From: Bacteroidota bacterium
GTDB lineage: Bacteria; Bacteroidota; Ignavibacteria; Ignavibacteriales; Melioribacteraceae
Direction: 5' to 3'
Assembly (NCBI GenBank): GCA_018818165.1
Contig: JAHISP010000048.1
Location: 44,346 to 108,345, forward strand
Length of the DNA: 64,000 bases
The stretch's first letter is position 1. Each line of letters starts with the position of its first letter. Position numbers and translations under genes: made by a program. Of the stretch, positions 25,040-34,843 are shown piece by piece. Below the pieces are notes generated by a model. That model searched no databases and was not told the DNA's origin. It saw nothing but the letters and a program-made list of their open reading frames with translations.

Positions 25040-27352
25040 ATGGAGGAAGAAATGAATTATAGAGAAATAGCAAAAGATTATAATGATGCATTTGGATTTA
25101 ATGTTATTCCACTTACTGATAAAGTACCAAAATTGGATTGGGCTAAGTGGCAAACTGAAGACATGGGAGTTTCGCAAATAGATAGTTTGGGATGGAATAG
25201 TAAGACAAATGGTATTGGTGCTATTTCTGGCATCAATAATTTAAGATGTTTGGATTTTGATAATGTTACGGATACTCAAATAGTTTATAATTTTGCTGTG
25301 GAACTTGGGCTAGGTAAAAATTATCTATGGATTGTTAAGAGTGGAAGTAGAAAGGGTTTTCACATTTGGTTTAAGAGCGAGGATGAAGAAAATTATCTTG
25401 ACGGTTTAGGTGGCATTAAAGCATATTACAAAATTAAACCTAAGGATTCTGAAAGCTGTGATCATATTGAATTAAGATGGAAAAATTGTCAAACTGTTTT
25501 GCCTCCATCAAAACATCCGAGTGGAAATGTTTATGAGTTTGTAAATCTGCACGAAGAAGGATTGCCTCACGAGGAACCAAAAAACATTTGGATTGGGAAA
25601 GTTTTAGAAACGATTAAAAAGTTGTGTGTAATAAATGAACCAGTCTGCACTAAAGCTATGCCAGGCACGAAGGGGCAAAATGAATATGAAAAAAAATTAT
25701 TAAAAGATGCAGTTGATTTTATTAAGGGTAGTATTGATAATTACGAAGATTGGTATAAGATTGGTCTTGCATTGGCTTCACTTGGAGAAGACGGCAGGCA
25801 ACACTTTGTTGATATTAGTTCAGGGAATCCGAAGTACAACGAGAGTGAAAATGAGATTAATAGGAAATATGATGGCTTTCTGAAAGATTATCGTGGCGAT
25901 ATTACATTAGGTTCATTTTATGAAATAGCAAAAAAGTTTGGTTGGGTTAAACCGCGAAAACATTTCTGGCGAATTGATGAAGGTAAAGCAAATATTATAA
26001 GAACTGATTTAATTGATTTGTTGGAAGAAGAAGGTTTTGGGAAAATGTTTGTTGGAATATCACCTATATATATAAGGATTAAGGAAAATATTGTTAGTGA
26101 AGTAACCAGCATAAATATTAAGGATTTTGTTTTGGCTTACATAAATGAGATGATAAAAGATAATTGGATAAAACAGTTAGTAAAAGAAAGTATAATTAAA
26201 ACGGCTAGAAATATTTTTTGTGACGCCTATTTGGAATTTTTAAAAACAATGGATTTGTCTTTCATCAAGGATGAGAAAGATAAAGCGTATTTCTTTTTTG
26301 AAAATTGTTTTGTTGAAGTAACTAAGAGTAGGATAATTGAGAAACCGTATAAAGATTTAAATGGTGTTATATGGGAAAAGCAAAGGATAAAGAGAGGTTT
26401 TGTGAAAGGAAGTAACGCCACAGTTTACGAAATATTCTTGAATAACATTTGTAGGAAAGAGCCGAAAAGATTAAATGCTCTTAAAAGTACAATAGGTTAT
26501 TTATTACACAGATATAAAAATCCCGCCTGCAGTAAAGCTATTGTATTTATAGATGAGAAGTTAAGTGCGAATGCTTTTGGTAGGTCTGGTAAGAGTTTAG
26601 TTGCAAATGCAATATCGCAATTGAGAAACTTATTAAAACTTGATGGAAAAAATTTCCAGTTCGATAAATCATTTGCTTTCCAGTCTGTGAACCTTGATAC
26701 TGAAATAATATTTTTTGATGATGTCAGAAATAATTTCCCGTTCGAGAGATTATTTAGCATAATCACAGAGGGATTAACTGTTGAGAAAAAAAATAAAGGT
26801 GAATTCCATATTCCTTTTGAGGAAGCACCGAAAATAATAATAACAACTAATCATTCAATAAAAGGGTCTGATGATTCTAGTAGTGATAGGCAGTTTGTTA
26901 TTGAGTTCTCGGATTATTACGACGCAAAGCATAAACCAACTGATGATTTTGGTGAACTTTTCTTTTCTGAATGGAGTAAAAAAGAATTTAATAAGTTCGA
27001 TAATTTTATGATTGAGTGTTGTCAATTTTATTTAAGTGTTGGCTTAAGTGAGTATGAGTATGTGAACCTGACTAAGAAAAGACTTATTGATGAAACATCA
27101 CAGGAGTTTGAAGAGTTTATAAAAGAAAATGAATTAGGTATAGAATATAACAAGAAAAATTTGTTTAGGAGTTTCCGGGAAGAGTATGAAGACTTTGAAA
27201 AATTACCTCAGAGAACATTCACCAAATGGACGAAGATTTATGCTAATTTATATGATTTGGACGTAGATGAGAGAAAATCTGGAACTGAGCGGTTTATAGT
27301 ATTGACGAAGAAGGGCGAACAATTGCCGAAAAATGAGCAAATGGACTTATGA
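25040..27352 (+). CDS. prim-pol/SF3 helicase replication protein
   Basis: A 770-residue fusion. The N-terminus is a bifunctional primase-polymerase domain (FNVIPLTDK, GIGAISG, and LDFDN with D72 and D74 as metal ligands). A PriCT_2-type segment follows at about 225-305 (VDFIKGSIDNYEDWYKIGLA). The C-terminal half is a superfamily 3 helicase with Walker A GRSGKS (514-519), Walker B IIFFDD (D560, D561) and sensor IIITTNH. Such proteins start replication of phage satellites (P4 alpha type) and plasmids. It lies 24 bp after the integrase. The element should therefore replicate on its own after excision. Confidence 0.8.
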   Translation: MEEEMNYREIAKDYNDAFGFNVIPLTDKVPKLDWAKWQTEDMGVSQIDSLGWNSKTNGIGAISGINNLRCLDFDNVTDTQIVYNFAVELGLGKNYLWIVKSGSRKGFHIWFKSEDEENYLDGLGGIKAYYKIKPKDSESCDHIELRWKNCQTVLPPSKHPSGNVYEFVNLHEEGLPHEEPKNIWIGKVLETIKKLCVINEPVCTKAMPGTKGQNEYEKKLLKDAVDFIKGSIDNYEDWYKIGLALASLGEDGRQHFVDISSGNPKYNESENEINRKYDGFLKDYRGDITLGSFYEIAKKFGWVKPRKHFWRIDEGKANIIRTDLIDLLEEEGFGKMFVGISPIYIRIKENIVSEVTSINIKDFVLAYINEMIKDNWIKQLVKESIIKTARNIFCDAYLEFLKTMDLSFIKDEKDKAYFFFENCFVEVTKSRIIEKPYKDLNGVIWEKQRIKRGFVKGSNATVYEIFLNNICRKEPKRLNALKSTIGYLLHRYKNPACSKAIVFIDEKLSANAFGRSGKSLVANAISQLRNLLKLDGKNFQFDKSFAFQSVNLDTEIIFFDDVRNNFPFERLFSIITEGLTVEKKNKGEFHIPFEEAPKIIITTNHSIKGSDDSSSDRQFVIEFSDYYDAKHKPTDDFGELFFSEWSKKEFNKFDNFMIECCQFYLSVGLSEYEYVNLTKKRLIDETSQEFEEFIKENELGIEYNKKNLFRSFREEYEDFEKLPQRTFTKWTKIYANLYDLDVDERKSGTERFIVLTKKGEQLPKNEQMDL

Positions 27353-27681
27353 TGGACGTTTGGATTTGTTGTATGCATCCAAAATATGCTTGCATTTTTA
27401 GCTAAAAAGGGATGATTATTGTGATTTGGACGCTTGGACGTAGGCAATGCTATTGAAGTGGAAGTTTTAAATAATGTTAGAAATAATTTGTGAAGATGAG
27501 ATGGGATTTGTGGGGACAGAGGGACAAGCTACGATAAATAAAAAGTTCAATCTTTTTAGAATTGTGAGATGACCATCTGCGTGACAGAGAGATTTCGGGA
27601 TGCTAAAACAGCGTTTTTTGCTGTTTTCAAACTTTAATTGTTCCCAAATGTTCCCTAAATCACTCCCTTTTTACTCCTGAA
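27353..27681. other. intergenic gap between convergent genes
   Basis: Between the prim-pol gene and the membrane-protein gene. It holds the hairpin at 27605-27627 and G-rich pieces near 27355-27375 and 27425-27440 (TTTGGACG, TTGGACG), perhaps the relic of a following replication gene. No frame is supported. Confidence 0.4.
27605..27627. terminator. bidirectional terminator-like hairpin
   Basis: AAAACAGC pairs with GCTGTTTT around GTTTTTT, so both strands read a stem with flanking A/T. It lies between convergent operons, where a shared terminator is expected. Confidence 0.55.
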
Positions 27682-28500
27682 TTATTTAAAGATATTATCG
27701 TTTATTAACCCCATTTGTTCACAACTTTTAATGAAGTTATTCATAAGACTTGTTATATGTTTCTCTTCCTGTCCACCTATTACTAGTACTGAATTTAAAA
27801 AAAGATGAGTTAATACAGATTTTGTTAGATTATTAAAAACAGTTTCGTTTGATATTACTGTTGTCTGTATATCTTGATTGCTTTCAAAAATTTCCTCAGT
27901 AATTAATTTTGAAAATTCATTTAGGAATTCATTCAATTTTTCATTTTCAAATAAAGGGAAATGAGTATCCTCATGAGTAAGTTCTTGGGCAGATGATATT
28001 TTGTTTATAGATAGATTGTTAATTGATGTCTGAAAAAATTGTTGAATTTTAATATTATTTTCAAATGGTATTGATGGATTAAACAACTTATAATTTTTAC
28101 CAAAGAATTCATTATGAAGTACCATAAGACAATTTTGAATTGAACGATTTGTAATTAATTCATATTTATCGAATGGTTTTATAAATGAAAAATAATTTAT
28201 AAACTCTTTTTTGTGTGAAAAATAATTATTGAATCTAAAATTATCATCAGTTTGAGAGCTTTTAAATATACTTATAAATAGAGAAAGAATTGCAATTAGA
28301 GCTGCAAGGAGTGAAATTGGAAACTTAAAAAAAGTGATGAAATTATTAAAACCTGTGTAAGAAAAATCAAAATAAAAGTTATGATTTAATATAATTAGTG
28401 AAAAACTAAAAACAATTAAAAACGAAATAATTGTTGAAGATATGATCAACATTTTTAAATAAAATTCCGACATGAATGAATATAATTTAGAATATCTCAT
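27682..28500 (-). CDS. hypothetical two-span membrane protein, last gene of the ABC-kinase operon
   Basis: A 272-residue protein from the ATG at 28500, with a GAGG site 7 nt upstream; a TTG at 28512 is less likely. Two strong membrane segments lie near residues 17-39 and 54-80 (about LIISSTIISFLIVFSFSLII, then FPISLLAALIAILSLFIS). The remainder, about 190 residues, is helical and probably cytoplasmic. It follows the receiver-AAA+ gene by 15 bp. I do not recognise the family. Its place suggests a membrane partner or effector of the signalling pair. Confidence 0.6.
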   Translation of the reverse strand: MRYSKLYSFMSEFYLKMLIISSTIISFLIVFSFSLIILNHNFYFDFSYTGFNNFITFFKFPISLLAALIAILSLFISIFKSSQTDDNFRFNNYFSHKKEFINYFSFIKPFDKYELITNRSIQNCLMVLHNEFFGKNYKLFNPSIPFENNIKIQQFFQTSINNLSINKISSAQELTHEDTHFPLFENEKLNEFLNEFSKLITEEIFESNQDIQTTVISNETVFNNLTKSVLTHLFLNSVLVIGGQEEKHITSLMNNFIKSCEQMGLINDNIFK

Positions 28501-28515
28501 CAAGTTCCTCAAAAA

Positions 28516-30273
28516 TTAATCTATCTTTTTATTAAAAATATAATTTTTTAAGATTTCATCCCAATTAGTAAGTAACAATTCAGAATCTTTTTCCAATGTT
28601 AAGTTTTGACAGAATTTTCTTATGCTTCTGTTAGATAATTCATATAACTTGTCTGTAGTCATTAATTTATCTTTTAGCAGATTATTTTCTTGTAAAAATC
28701 TTGAAATAATCTGACGATTGGTTTTTCTTAGAGCACTTAATTGTTGAGATTTTTTATTTTCTATAAATCCTAGCGAATTATTTATTAAAGAATCTATGGA
28801 GCTTGAACTAAATGCCGTGGGGAATAAATTTAACTTATCAATTGCCTCCTCTATAATCCTTCTTAAATGACCAGCATGTTGAATATATGAGTATAAGTAA
28901 AGTAATCCCCAAATAATGGAGACACCAACTACATAATGAAGCTCTATTTTTTCGCCACTTTTTAAAATTACAAAATCTGGAGTAGTTTCGGGAATCTTTT
29001 TTAAGTTTAAACAGTGAAGTAATATTTTTTGATAAACCAAAATTGAATCTGACACTAAACTGGGTTGTTTAGAAACTGTAGTCTTTTTATCACTTTTGGG
29101 AGAACTAACCACCCTTTGAGAAAAAGATTCATGAAATGTAATTTCTTGTAGGTTTTTTGCTTTACTCATATAAAAATCTCTCTTAATCTGCCGATAGAGT
29201 TCGTGTGAATTCCCTTCCAAGGGTAATGATTGTAATATTGACAAATAACTCTGATTCATATTGAGATTAATTTTTTCTGTAGATTTGAGTTTTTTATGAA
29301 AAAATTGAGCTTGAACAACTATATCCTCAGGTCTTTCACGGAGTGGGGGAATAGAAACTTCACATCCTTTAATTCTGTTATAAAGCGCTTTACCAATATT
29401 TATTGGGTCTATCGTTGTTGCACTTATCAATCTAAAATCGGAGTGTGTGTATTCTGTAGCCCCAATTCGACGAAATTTTTTGTCCTGCAAAGTTGTCAAA
29501 AGTAAGGTTTCGTTTTTATTAGATATGTGTCCAATTTCATCAATAAATAAAGTTCCTTTATGAGCTTTTATTATTATACCCTGCTTAGCAATTTTTCCAT
29601 CAGTGTATGCACCTGCAGTATTACCAAATAGAAAACTAGGTACTAATTCATCTGGAAGTTCAGCAAGGTTTATTTTTTCAAAATTATATGATTGTCTATT
29701 TGAATTGAAATGTATATAACTTGCAAGTGAAGTTTTCCCAACACCACTTTCACCTAAAATCAATATAGGTTCATTGGTATTTATAAAAGCGTTTATTTCA
29801 TCCATAATACCTGACATTGCTTCTGATTGAAATACAAAAACAGAACTACTCTTATTTAATGATGTTAAATAATATCTTATTTGTATGTGCATATCATCAG
29901 TTTGATAGTTTTTATCAAATAACTTAAATATATTATTGTTGTATAATTGAAACAACGATTCCCGTTTTAATTCATCAATAAATGCAGAGTGTATCCATAC
30001 ATCAAGATTTTTAATTTTTTTTCTGAATTTATTTATAATACTTAATCCTTGAGCTTGATTGATTGGTACATCTTCACCCATTTTTAAATCTGCGATTAAT
30101 AGAGAATATTTATAATTCTCAAAACTGTTTAATAAATACTCCTCAGCCTCATCAACATATTGAAATGTTTTTACTTCCGAAAATCCTGATTGAAATGCTG
30201 TATTTAGTAATTGTTCTCTTATTGGCGATTCATCTTCGAGTATAAATAGCACACTTTCTTCTAAATTATTCAT
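28516..30273 (-). CDS. receiver-AAA+ protein, NtrC-like but with altered GAFTGA loop
   Basis: 585 residues from the ATG at 30273 (AAGGAG site); a TTG at 30288 is also open. The receiver domain has the acidic pocket (ILEDE), phosphoacceptor D62 in LLIADLKMG and a switch Lys in KLFDK. The AAA+ domain has Walker A GESGVGKTS (174-182) and Walker B LFIDE (242-246). The sigma54-contact loop, normally GAFTGA, reads GAYTDG (221-226). The C-terminus (about 380-585) lacks a recognisable Fis-type helix-turn-helix. It overlaps the upstream kinase-like gene by 8 bp. It may be a phospho-controlled ATPase that is not a standard sigma54 activator. Confidence 0.72.
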   Translation of the reverse strand: MNNLEESVLFILEDESPIREQLLNTAFQSGFSEVKTFQYVDEAEEYLLNSFENYKYSLLIADLKMGEDVPINQAQGLSIINKFRKKIKNLDVWIHSAFIDELKRESLFQLYNNNIFKLFDKNYQTDDMHIQIRYYLTSLNKSSSVFVFQSEAMSGIMDEINAFINTNEPILILGESGVGKTSLASYIHFNSNRQSYNFEKINLAELPDELVPSFLFGNTAGAYTDGKIAKQGIIIKAHKGTLFIDEIGHISNKNETLLLTTLQDKKFRRIGATEYTHSDFRLISATTIDPINIGKALYNRIKGCEVSIPPLRERPEDIVVQAQFFHKKLKSTEKINLNMNQSYLSILQSLPLEGNSHELYRQIKRDFYMSKAKNLQEITFHESFSQRVVSSPKSDKKTTVSKQPSLVSDSILVYQKILLHCLNLKKIPETTPDFVILKSGEKIELHYVVGVSIIWGLLYLYSYIQHAGHLRRIIEEAIDKLNLFPTAFSSSSIDSLINNSLGFIENKKSQQLSALRKTNRQIISRFLQENNLLKDKLMTTDKLYELSNRSIRKFCQNLTLEKDSELLLTNWDEILKNYIFNKKID

Positions 30274-31987
30274 TAAATTCTCCTTCAAAAATGGGTAACA
30301 TTAATTGGGAAACTGCGTAAGGACCTTCTAAATGAGGTTCAATAAAGTAATTTCTATAATCCAAATTTAGCTTCGAATAAACATATTGGAGCGTTCCGAA
30401 AATAACTCTTCCACCCAATAATTTTCCATCTATTTTCAAACTACCTCTTATTCGCTCACAATAATTTTTAATGGTGATTTTTATAAAATTATCATGATTC
30501 ATAATATCGATTTTTATAAGTCTTTTTTTATTAATTATTTTGCTATCAGGTGTATGCTTACTTGCATTGCGTAATAATTCAAATACAACCCCGATGAGTA
30601 AATTCCCACCGAGTATATTCTTGAAAAGACAACTGTCATCGACATTTAATTCTATCTGGTGCCTTGAGTCTACCCATGTCTTCTTAATTTTAGCAACTAA
30701 ATCAACACAAGAAATTGAAGCATCAATAAGATCTGGTTTATCTAGCAACATTTTTCTATATGAATTTAGAATAATAGAAGTACAATTTGTACTATTCTGA
30801 ATTATATCTAGACCATGATTATTATCATAAGAGTTGCTTTGTATTCCAATTATGGCCGAATTTATGCTACTAAATAAATTATTTAATTCATGCTTTATCA
30901 TGAATGAAGAAGCTTCTAACAATGGATAAAAGTTATGATACGTTTCTTGCGAAGTAATTTCAACTTTCCTAAGAGCAGTTATATAATCGTATGCTAATTC
31001 ATGTAATTCATACATTGCAGAAATGCTAATGTTTTGTTGTGAAAATATCATAATTGTACCCATAGGTTCATCAGAAATTTCATCAGAAATTGAAACCGTG
31101 TACAGATGACAACCATTTTTTATAATTGACTCTCTATAATTTAATATTTTCTTCAAGCTATCTCTTATAGTATCATAGCCATATTCTCCACCCAACCTTT
31201 TTATGATAAATTCAACATCAAATTCTGATAATTTTGCTCCAGTATATAAACTCATATAAATTGAATATGTTAAAAGATCATCTTCTGAAATTTCGCCGAA
31301 ATTAAATTGATTTAAGCTATCGGTTGACTTTTTAGTTTTTTGTAATAGATTATAAAGATTTCTATTTAGTTCTCTGATGAAATTTGATGACTTCTTAGCT
31401 TGATATGTTGAGGATAATGGAAGTGTAAATTCTAAATATGGCTTGGGAGAATTTTTAAATTTTCCACTAAAAATTTTCCCGGGTTTAATAGCAAAAGGAA
31501 CTCTTCTATAAAACCTGTTTTCTTTCATATGGAACAAGTTCTTTTGAGTGAAATAATGAACTTGAAAAGGTTGGCTTGATTTAATTCGATCCCAAACTTC
31601 CGATATTACCAAATCAATATATCTAAATGTATTATTGTCATTCTCGGAAGGCAAAAAACTAAATATTCGACTAAACTTATCATTTGCTGATCTGGAACGA
31701 GGAGCTATTGATGAATTATAACTAAAAAATACTGCAAAATTTTTTAATGAATAATTATCTTTTAACCAATTTATCAAATATTTTTTTGATAAATCCTTAA
31801 GCCCATCTTTTATAAGATCTTCATATAATTTTTGTTTAGTTGTTGTATTATCTATAAGGTTATTAACAAAAAGTGATAAAGATTCTTTTTGAACACTTGA
31901 AATTTTTTTAATGTTATTTTTTAAATCTTTATCATTTGCTATTTTTTCAACAACATTCGATAATATATTTTTGCCTTGATCAGTCAT
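30266..31987 (-). CDS. histidine-kinase-like GHKL protein
   Basis: 573 residues from the ATG at 31987; a TTG at 31999 is also open. A large N-terminal region (about 1-340) resembles no sensor I know, though parts may be a GAF-like fold. Then comes a dimerisation segment with MIKHELNNLFSS (H366, likely phosphosite) and an N box VVFELLRNASKHT (N474). The G boxes are degenerate (RGSLKIDGKLLGGRVIFGTL). It has no membrane segment, so it senses in the cytoplasm. It overlaps the methyltransferase and the receiver-AAA+ genes by 8 bp each. It is probably the phosphodonor for the receiver. Confidence 0.65.
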   Translation of the reverse strand: MTDQGKNILSNVVEKIANDKDLKNNIKKISSVQKESLSLFVNNLIDNTTTKQKLYEDLIKDGLKDLSKKYLINWLKDNYSLKNFAVFFSYNSSIAPRSRSANDKFSRIFSFLPSENDNNTFRYIDLVISEVWDRIKSSQPFQVHYFTQKNLFHMKENRFYRRVPFAIKPGKIFSGKFKNSPKPYLEFTLPLSSTYQAKKSSNFIRELNRNLYNLLQKTKKSTDSLNQFNFGEISEDDLLTYSIYMSLYTGAKLSEFDVEFIIKRLGGEYGYDTIRDSLKKILNYRESIIKNGCHLYTVSISDEISDEPMGTIMIFSQQNISISAMYELHELAYDYITALRKVEITSQETYHNFYPLLEASSFMIKHELNNLFSSINSAIIGIQSNSYDNNHGLDIIQNSTNCTSIILNSYRKMLLDKPDLIDASISCVDLVAKIKKTWVDSRHQIELNVDDSCLFKNILGGNLLIGVVFELLRNASKHTPDSKIINKKRLIKIDIMNHDNFIKITIKNYCERIRGSLKIDGKLLGGRVIFGTLQYVYSKLNLDYRNYFIEPHLEGPYAVSQLMLPIFEGEFNE

Positions 31988-32873
31988 CTTTAATTCCAAA
32001 ATGTAAAGTATGATAAATAGGTGCTATTGGCTGCTCATAACCTAAATATACTTTTGAAACTTCCGTAAACCCTGAATCTATTAAAGTTTTATTCCACAAT
32101 TCGGGTGATCGGTAATTAAACGGAGTGTTTACTTTTTGATCTGCTTCATCTGAATAAAAAAGACATCTATTATACAAATGATCAAAAAACATATTAACAG
32201 CAAATTGTTCATCAAAATCTAATTTAAGAAAAGATTTCGTAATACTGTTGTCATTTAAACTGACAATATTTGATGCTACTCCATAGACCGATTCAATTAT
32301 TAGAATTACACCACCAGGCTTTAAAACACGAATTGCTTCTTTGAGTGTAAAGCTTGGATCTTCGCAATGATGTAGAACTGTAATCAACAAAACATTATCA
32401 AATTTACCCTCTTTAAAGGGGAGAATTTCATTGGGCTGATGAAAATTAAACTCCATATTAAGACTATCAATTGAAGGATGTTTATAAACATCCGTTAAAG
32501 TAACATCTAATCCTTGTGTGGAAAAATGCTTTGCAATTTTCCCATCTCCACTTCCAATGTCCAACAAACTTTTTCCCTTTAGATATTTTTTAGTGTGATG
32601 GAAATATCTCTTTGCTCTTGAATCAAGTGCTTTTTCAATATTAATTTTTTCGGTTGTCTCTAAAATAATTTTATTAACATTTTTTTCATATTGATTTATA
32701 CTCTTGAAACTGCATGCATCATTTAGGATTTGATTTTTAATATCTTCTGTACTATCAGAAACTTTTAATTCCAATAAAAACAAATCGAGTGCTAAACTAA
32801 TATGTGATATACAATTTTGATTCTGAAAAATGTCATTGAATCTTGGATATGCTACATTAAAAAAATTTTTCAT
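31980..32873 (-). CDS. class I SAM-dependent methyltransferase
   Basis: 297 residues. Residues about 90-235 form a class I fold: LKGKSLLDIGSGDGKIAKHF (motif I), LPFKEGKFDNVLL and VLHHCEDPSFTLKEAIRVLK, then PGGVILIIE. The N-terminal 85 residues are helical. This motif set is typical of small-molecule methyltransferases (Methyltransf_11), not DNA methyltransferases: there is no NPPY. It overlaps the ABC ATPase by 4 bp (ATGA) and the kinase-like gene by 8 bp. The substrate is unknown; something imported by the transporter is an attractive guess. Confidence 0.75.
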   Translation of the reverse strand: MKNFFNVAYPRFNDIFQNQNCISHISLALDLFLLELKVSDSTEDIKNQILNDACSFKSINQYEKNVNKIILETTEKINIEKALDSRAKRYFHHTKKYLKGKSLLDIGSGDGKIAKHFSTQGLDVTLTDVYKHPSIDSLNMEFNFHQPNEILPFKEGKFDNVLLITVLHHCEDPSFTLKEAIRVLKPGGVILIIESVYGVASNIVSLNDNSITKSFLKLDFDEQFAVNMFFDHLYNRCLFYSDEADQKVNTPFNYRSPELWNKTLIDSGFTEVSKVYLGYEQPIAPIYHTLHFGIKDD

Positions 32874-34018
32874 TTGCTAACCTTATGTGTAATTTTATTT
32901 GAGAAAAAATAATAGTCGTGGTCCCTGATTCCAGTTATTTTTAGACTGACATCTTGATTAATTTTATACCTTTTATTTCTTGAAGTTGCGACCATAATAT
33001 TTTTTTTATTTATCTGGATCCGATAGAAATTTGTTCCACTTAGTTGGAATTCATCAATGATTTTTCCACTTATAAAATTTTTATTTAAGTCTATAATTTT
33101 GAGGGATTCAGATCGTATTCCACAAATAATATCAGGGCGTGAATAAGTTGAAATATTAGTTTCATCTTCTATTATTATCGTTCCTAGGGAATCTGATTGA
33201 ATAAGATTCGAATCAGAGTTGTATGTACCTTCAATAAAATTTTCAATATTTGAAAAAAATTTTGCTACAAATGGAGTTTTAGGGGTATTATATATGTTAT
33301 TTGGTGAGTCAAGTTGATGAATTATTTTGTCATTTATTATCATAATTTTATCAAAATATTTAGAGGCCTCCAAAGGATCATGTGTAATAACTATAGCACA
33401 ACTATTTTGTGAGCGTAAAAACTTTTTGATAAATGGAAGTAATTCACTTTTATAAATTGGATCCAAATTTGCGTTTGGTTCGTCTAACACTAATATTTCT
33501 GGATCCTTTATAATTGCTCTTGCTACAGCTACTTTTTGTTTTTGCCCACCGGAGATTTGTCTTGGATATGCAAATTTTATTTCTGACAAATCAAATTCTC
33601 TCAAAATTTTTTCCCCGATTTTATTAATTTCTACTTGCTTTAAATTTTTTCCATATAATGGAAACGTAATATTTTCAAAGACTGTCATATGAGGATATAA
33701 AAATAAGTTTTGAGGGACATATCCAATATTCCTATTTGATGGTTCAGAGTTGCTAATCTCAACTCCGTTTTTAAAGATTTCTCCTGTCATTCGGCGCTGT
33801 TCATTACCCCAAGTGAAGTAATTTTTACTTGATCTCAAAGGAGGAATAAAACCACAAATACAGTTAGCAATCGAAGACTTTCCTATTCCATTTGGACCCA
33901 GGATTCCAAATAATTCACCTGGACGAACTGAAAATGTAATATTTTCAACTATACTGTTCTGTTCAGTAAGTATATCAGAGCGAAAAATTTTGAGATTATT
34001 TATTTCCAATAAATTCAT
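32870..34018 (-). CDS. ABC importer ATPase (MalK/UgpC/PotA-like)
   Basis: 382 residues. Walker A LGPNGIGKSS, Q loop VPQNLF, signature ISGGQKQKVAVARAI, Walker B ILVLDEPNANLDP and switch His in VITHDP are all present. The C-terminal ~140 residues form a TOBE-type regulatory domain, as in sugar, glycerol-phosphate and polyamine importers. It should power the two permeases encoded just upstream in the operon (6-bp gap). Confidence 0.85.
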   Translation of the reverse strand: MNLLEINNLKIFRSDILTEQNSIVENITFSVRPGELFGILGPNGIGKSSIANCICGFIPPLRSSKNYFTWGNEQRRMTGEIFKNGVEISNSEPSNRNIGYVPQNLFLYPHMTVFENITFPLYGKNLKQVEINKIGEKILREFDLSEIKFAYPRQISGGQKQKVAVARAIIKDPEILVLDEPNANLDPIYKSELLPFIKKFLRSQNSCAIVITHDPLEASKYFDKIMIINDKIIHQLDSPNNIYNTPKTPFVAKFFSNIENFIEGTYNSDSNLIQSDSLGTIIIEDETNISTYSRPDIICGIRSESLKIIDLNKNFISGKIIDEFQLSGTNFYRIQINKKNIMVATSRNKRYKINQDVSLKITGIRDHDYYFFSNKITHKVSK

Positions 34019-34024
34019 AATTAA

Positions 34025-34843
34025 TTATTCCTTTGATGTAGATGATAGGAAGTATTGAAATTTAATTCTACTTGACAAGATCAATAAAAATAAAGCTGGT
34101 AATATCATCAAACTACTACATGCTAAAATTACACCCCAATGATTGTATTCACCAGAATACATTGTCCCTAAAAGAACAGGAAGTGTTCCAGATTTTGAGT
34201 CTGTTGAAATAATGAAAGCGTAAAAAAATTCTTTCCATGATATTGCAAAAATGAGTATAAAGAGCCCGATATATTGCAGTTTTATATTTGGGAATATAAT
34301 TTTAAAAAATAAATGTCGAGCAGTATTGACATTATTAATAATTGCTATTTTTTCCATTTCAATTGGGACTGAATCATAAATAATCTTCCCAATTGATAGT
34401 GCGAAAGGTAAACTAAATGCAATATGAGTTATTAAGATACCAAGGATACTATTAATAATACCGAACTGTGATAAAATCTTGAAATATGGAAATATTAGTA
34501 CAGGAGGTGCAAGTAGGTAAGTTGAAAAAAGTGAAATAGTAGTAATATATTTTTTATATGGGAAATTATAACGTGAAAATGTATATGATATCGGTGTTAT
34601 GAGTATAATTACAATAATGGATGACAAAATTGCTAATAAAATAGAGTTAATAAGATTAATAGAGAAATCCGGAAGATTAATAACTACTTTTAAGTTTTCA
34701 AAACTTAAATCTGAATCTAGAGAAAAAGGATTATTTAATAAACTGGAAACATCACGTAATCCTGAAATAACAACCCAGATAAGTGGAGTAATAATAATTA
34801 TTGCAAAACTAATGGCTAATATTTTTCTAACCCATAATTTCAT
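34025..34843 (-). CDS. ABC importer permease (MalG-like)
   Basis: 272 residues with six membrane segments and an N-terminal FAIIIITPLIWVVISGLRD typical of MalG/UgpE permeases. The ATPase-contact EAA loop is present but degenerate (MEKIAIINNVNTARHLFFKI). It overlaps the MalF-like gene by 4 bp. Confidence 0.8.
   Translation of the reverse strand: MKLWVRKILAISFAIIIITPLIWVVISGLRDVSSLLNNPFSLDSDLSFENLKVVINLPDFSINLINSILLAILSSIIVIILITPISYTFSRYNFPYKKYITTISLFSTYLLAPPVLIFPYFKILSQFGIINSILGILITHIAFSLPFALSIGKIIYDSVPIEMEKIAIINNVNTARHLFFKIIFPNIKLQYIGLFILIFAISWKEFFYAFIISTDSKSGTLPVLLGTMYSGEYNHWGVILACSSLMILPALFLLILSSRIKFQYFLSSTSKE

Noticed and set aside
32400..32425. A further family-B palindromic repeat (CCCTCTTTAAAGGGGAG)
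   Set aside because: It encodes LPFKEGKFDNV, a normal methyltransferase motif, so it is ordinary coding sequence.
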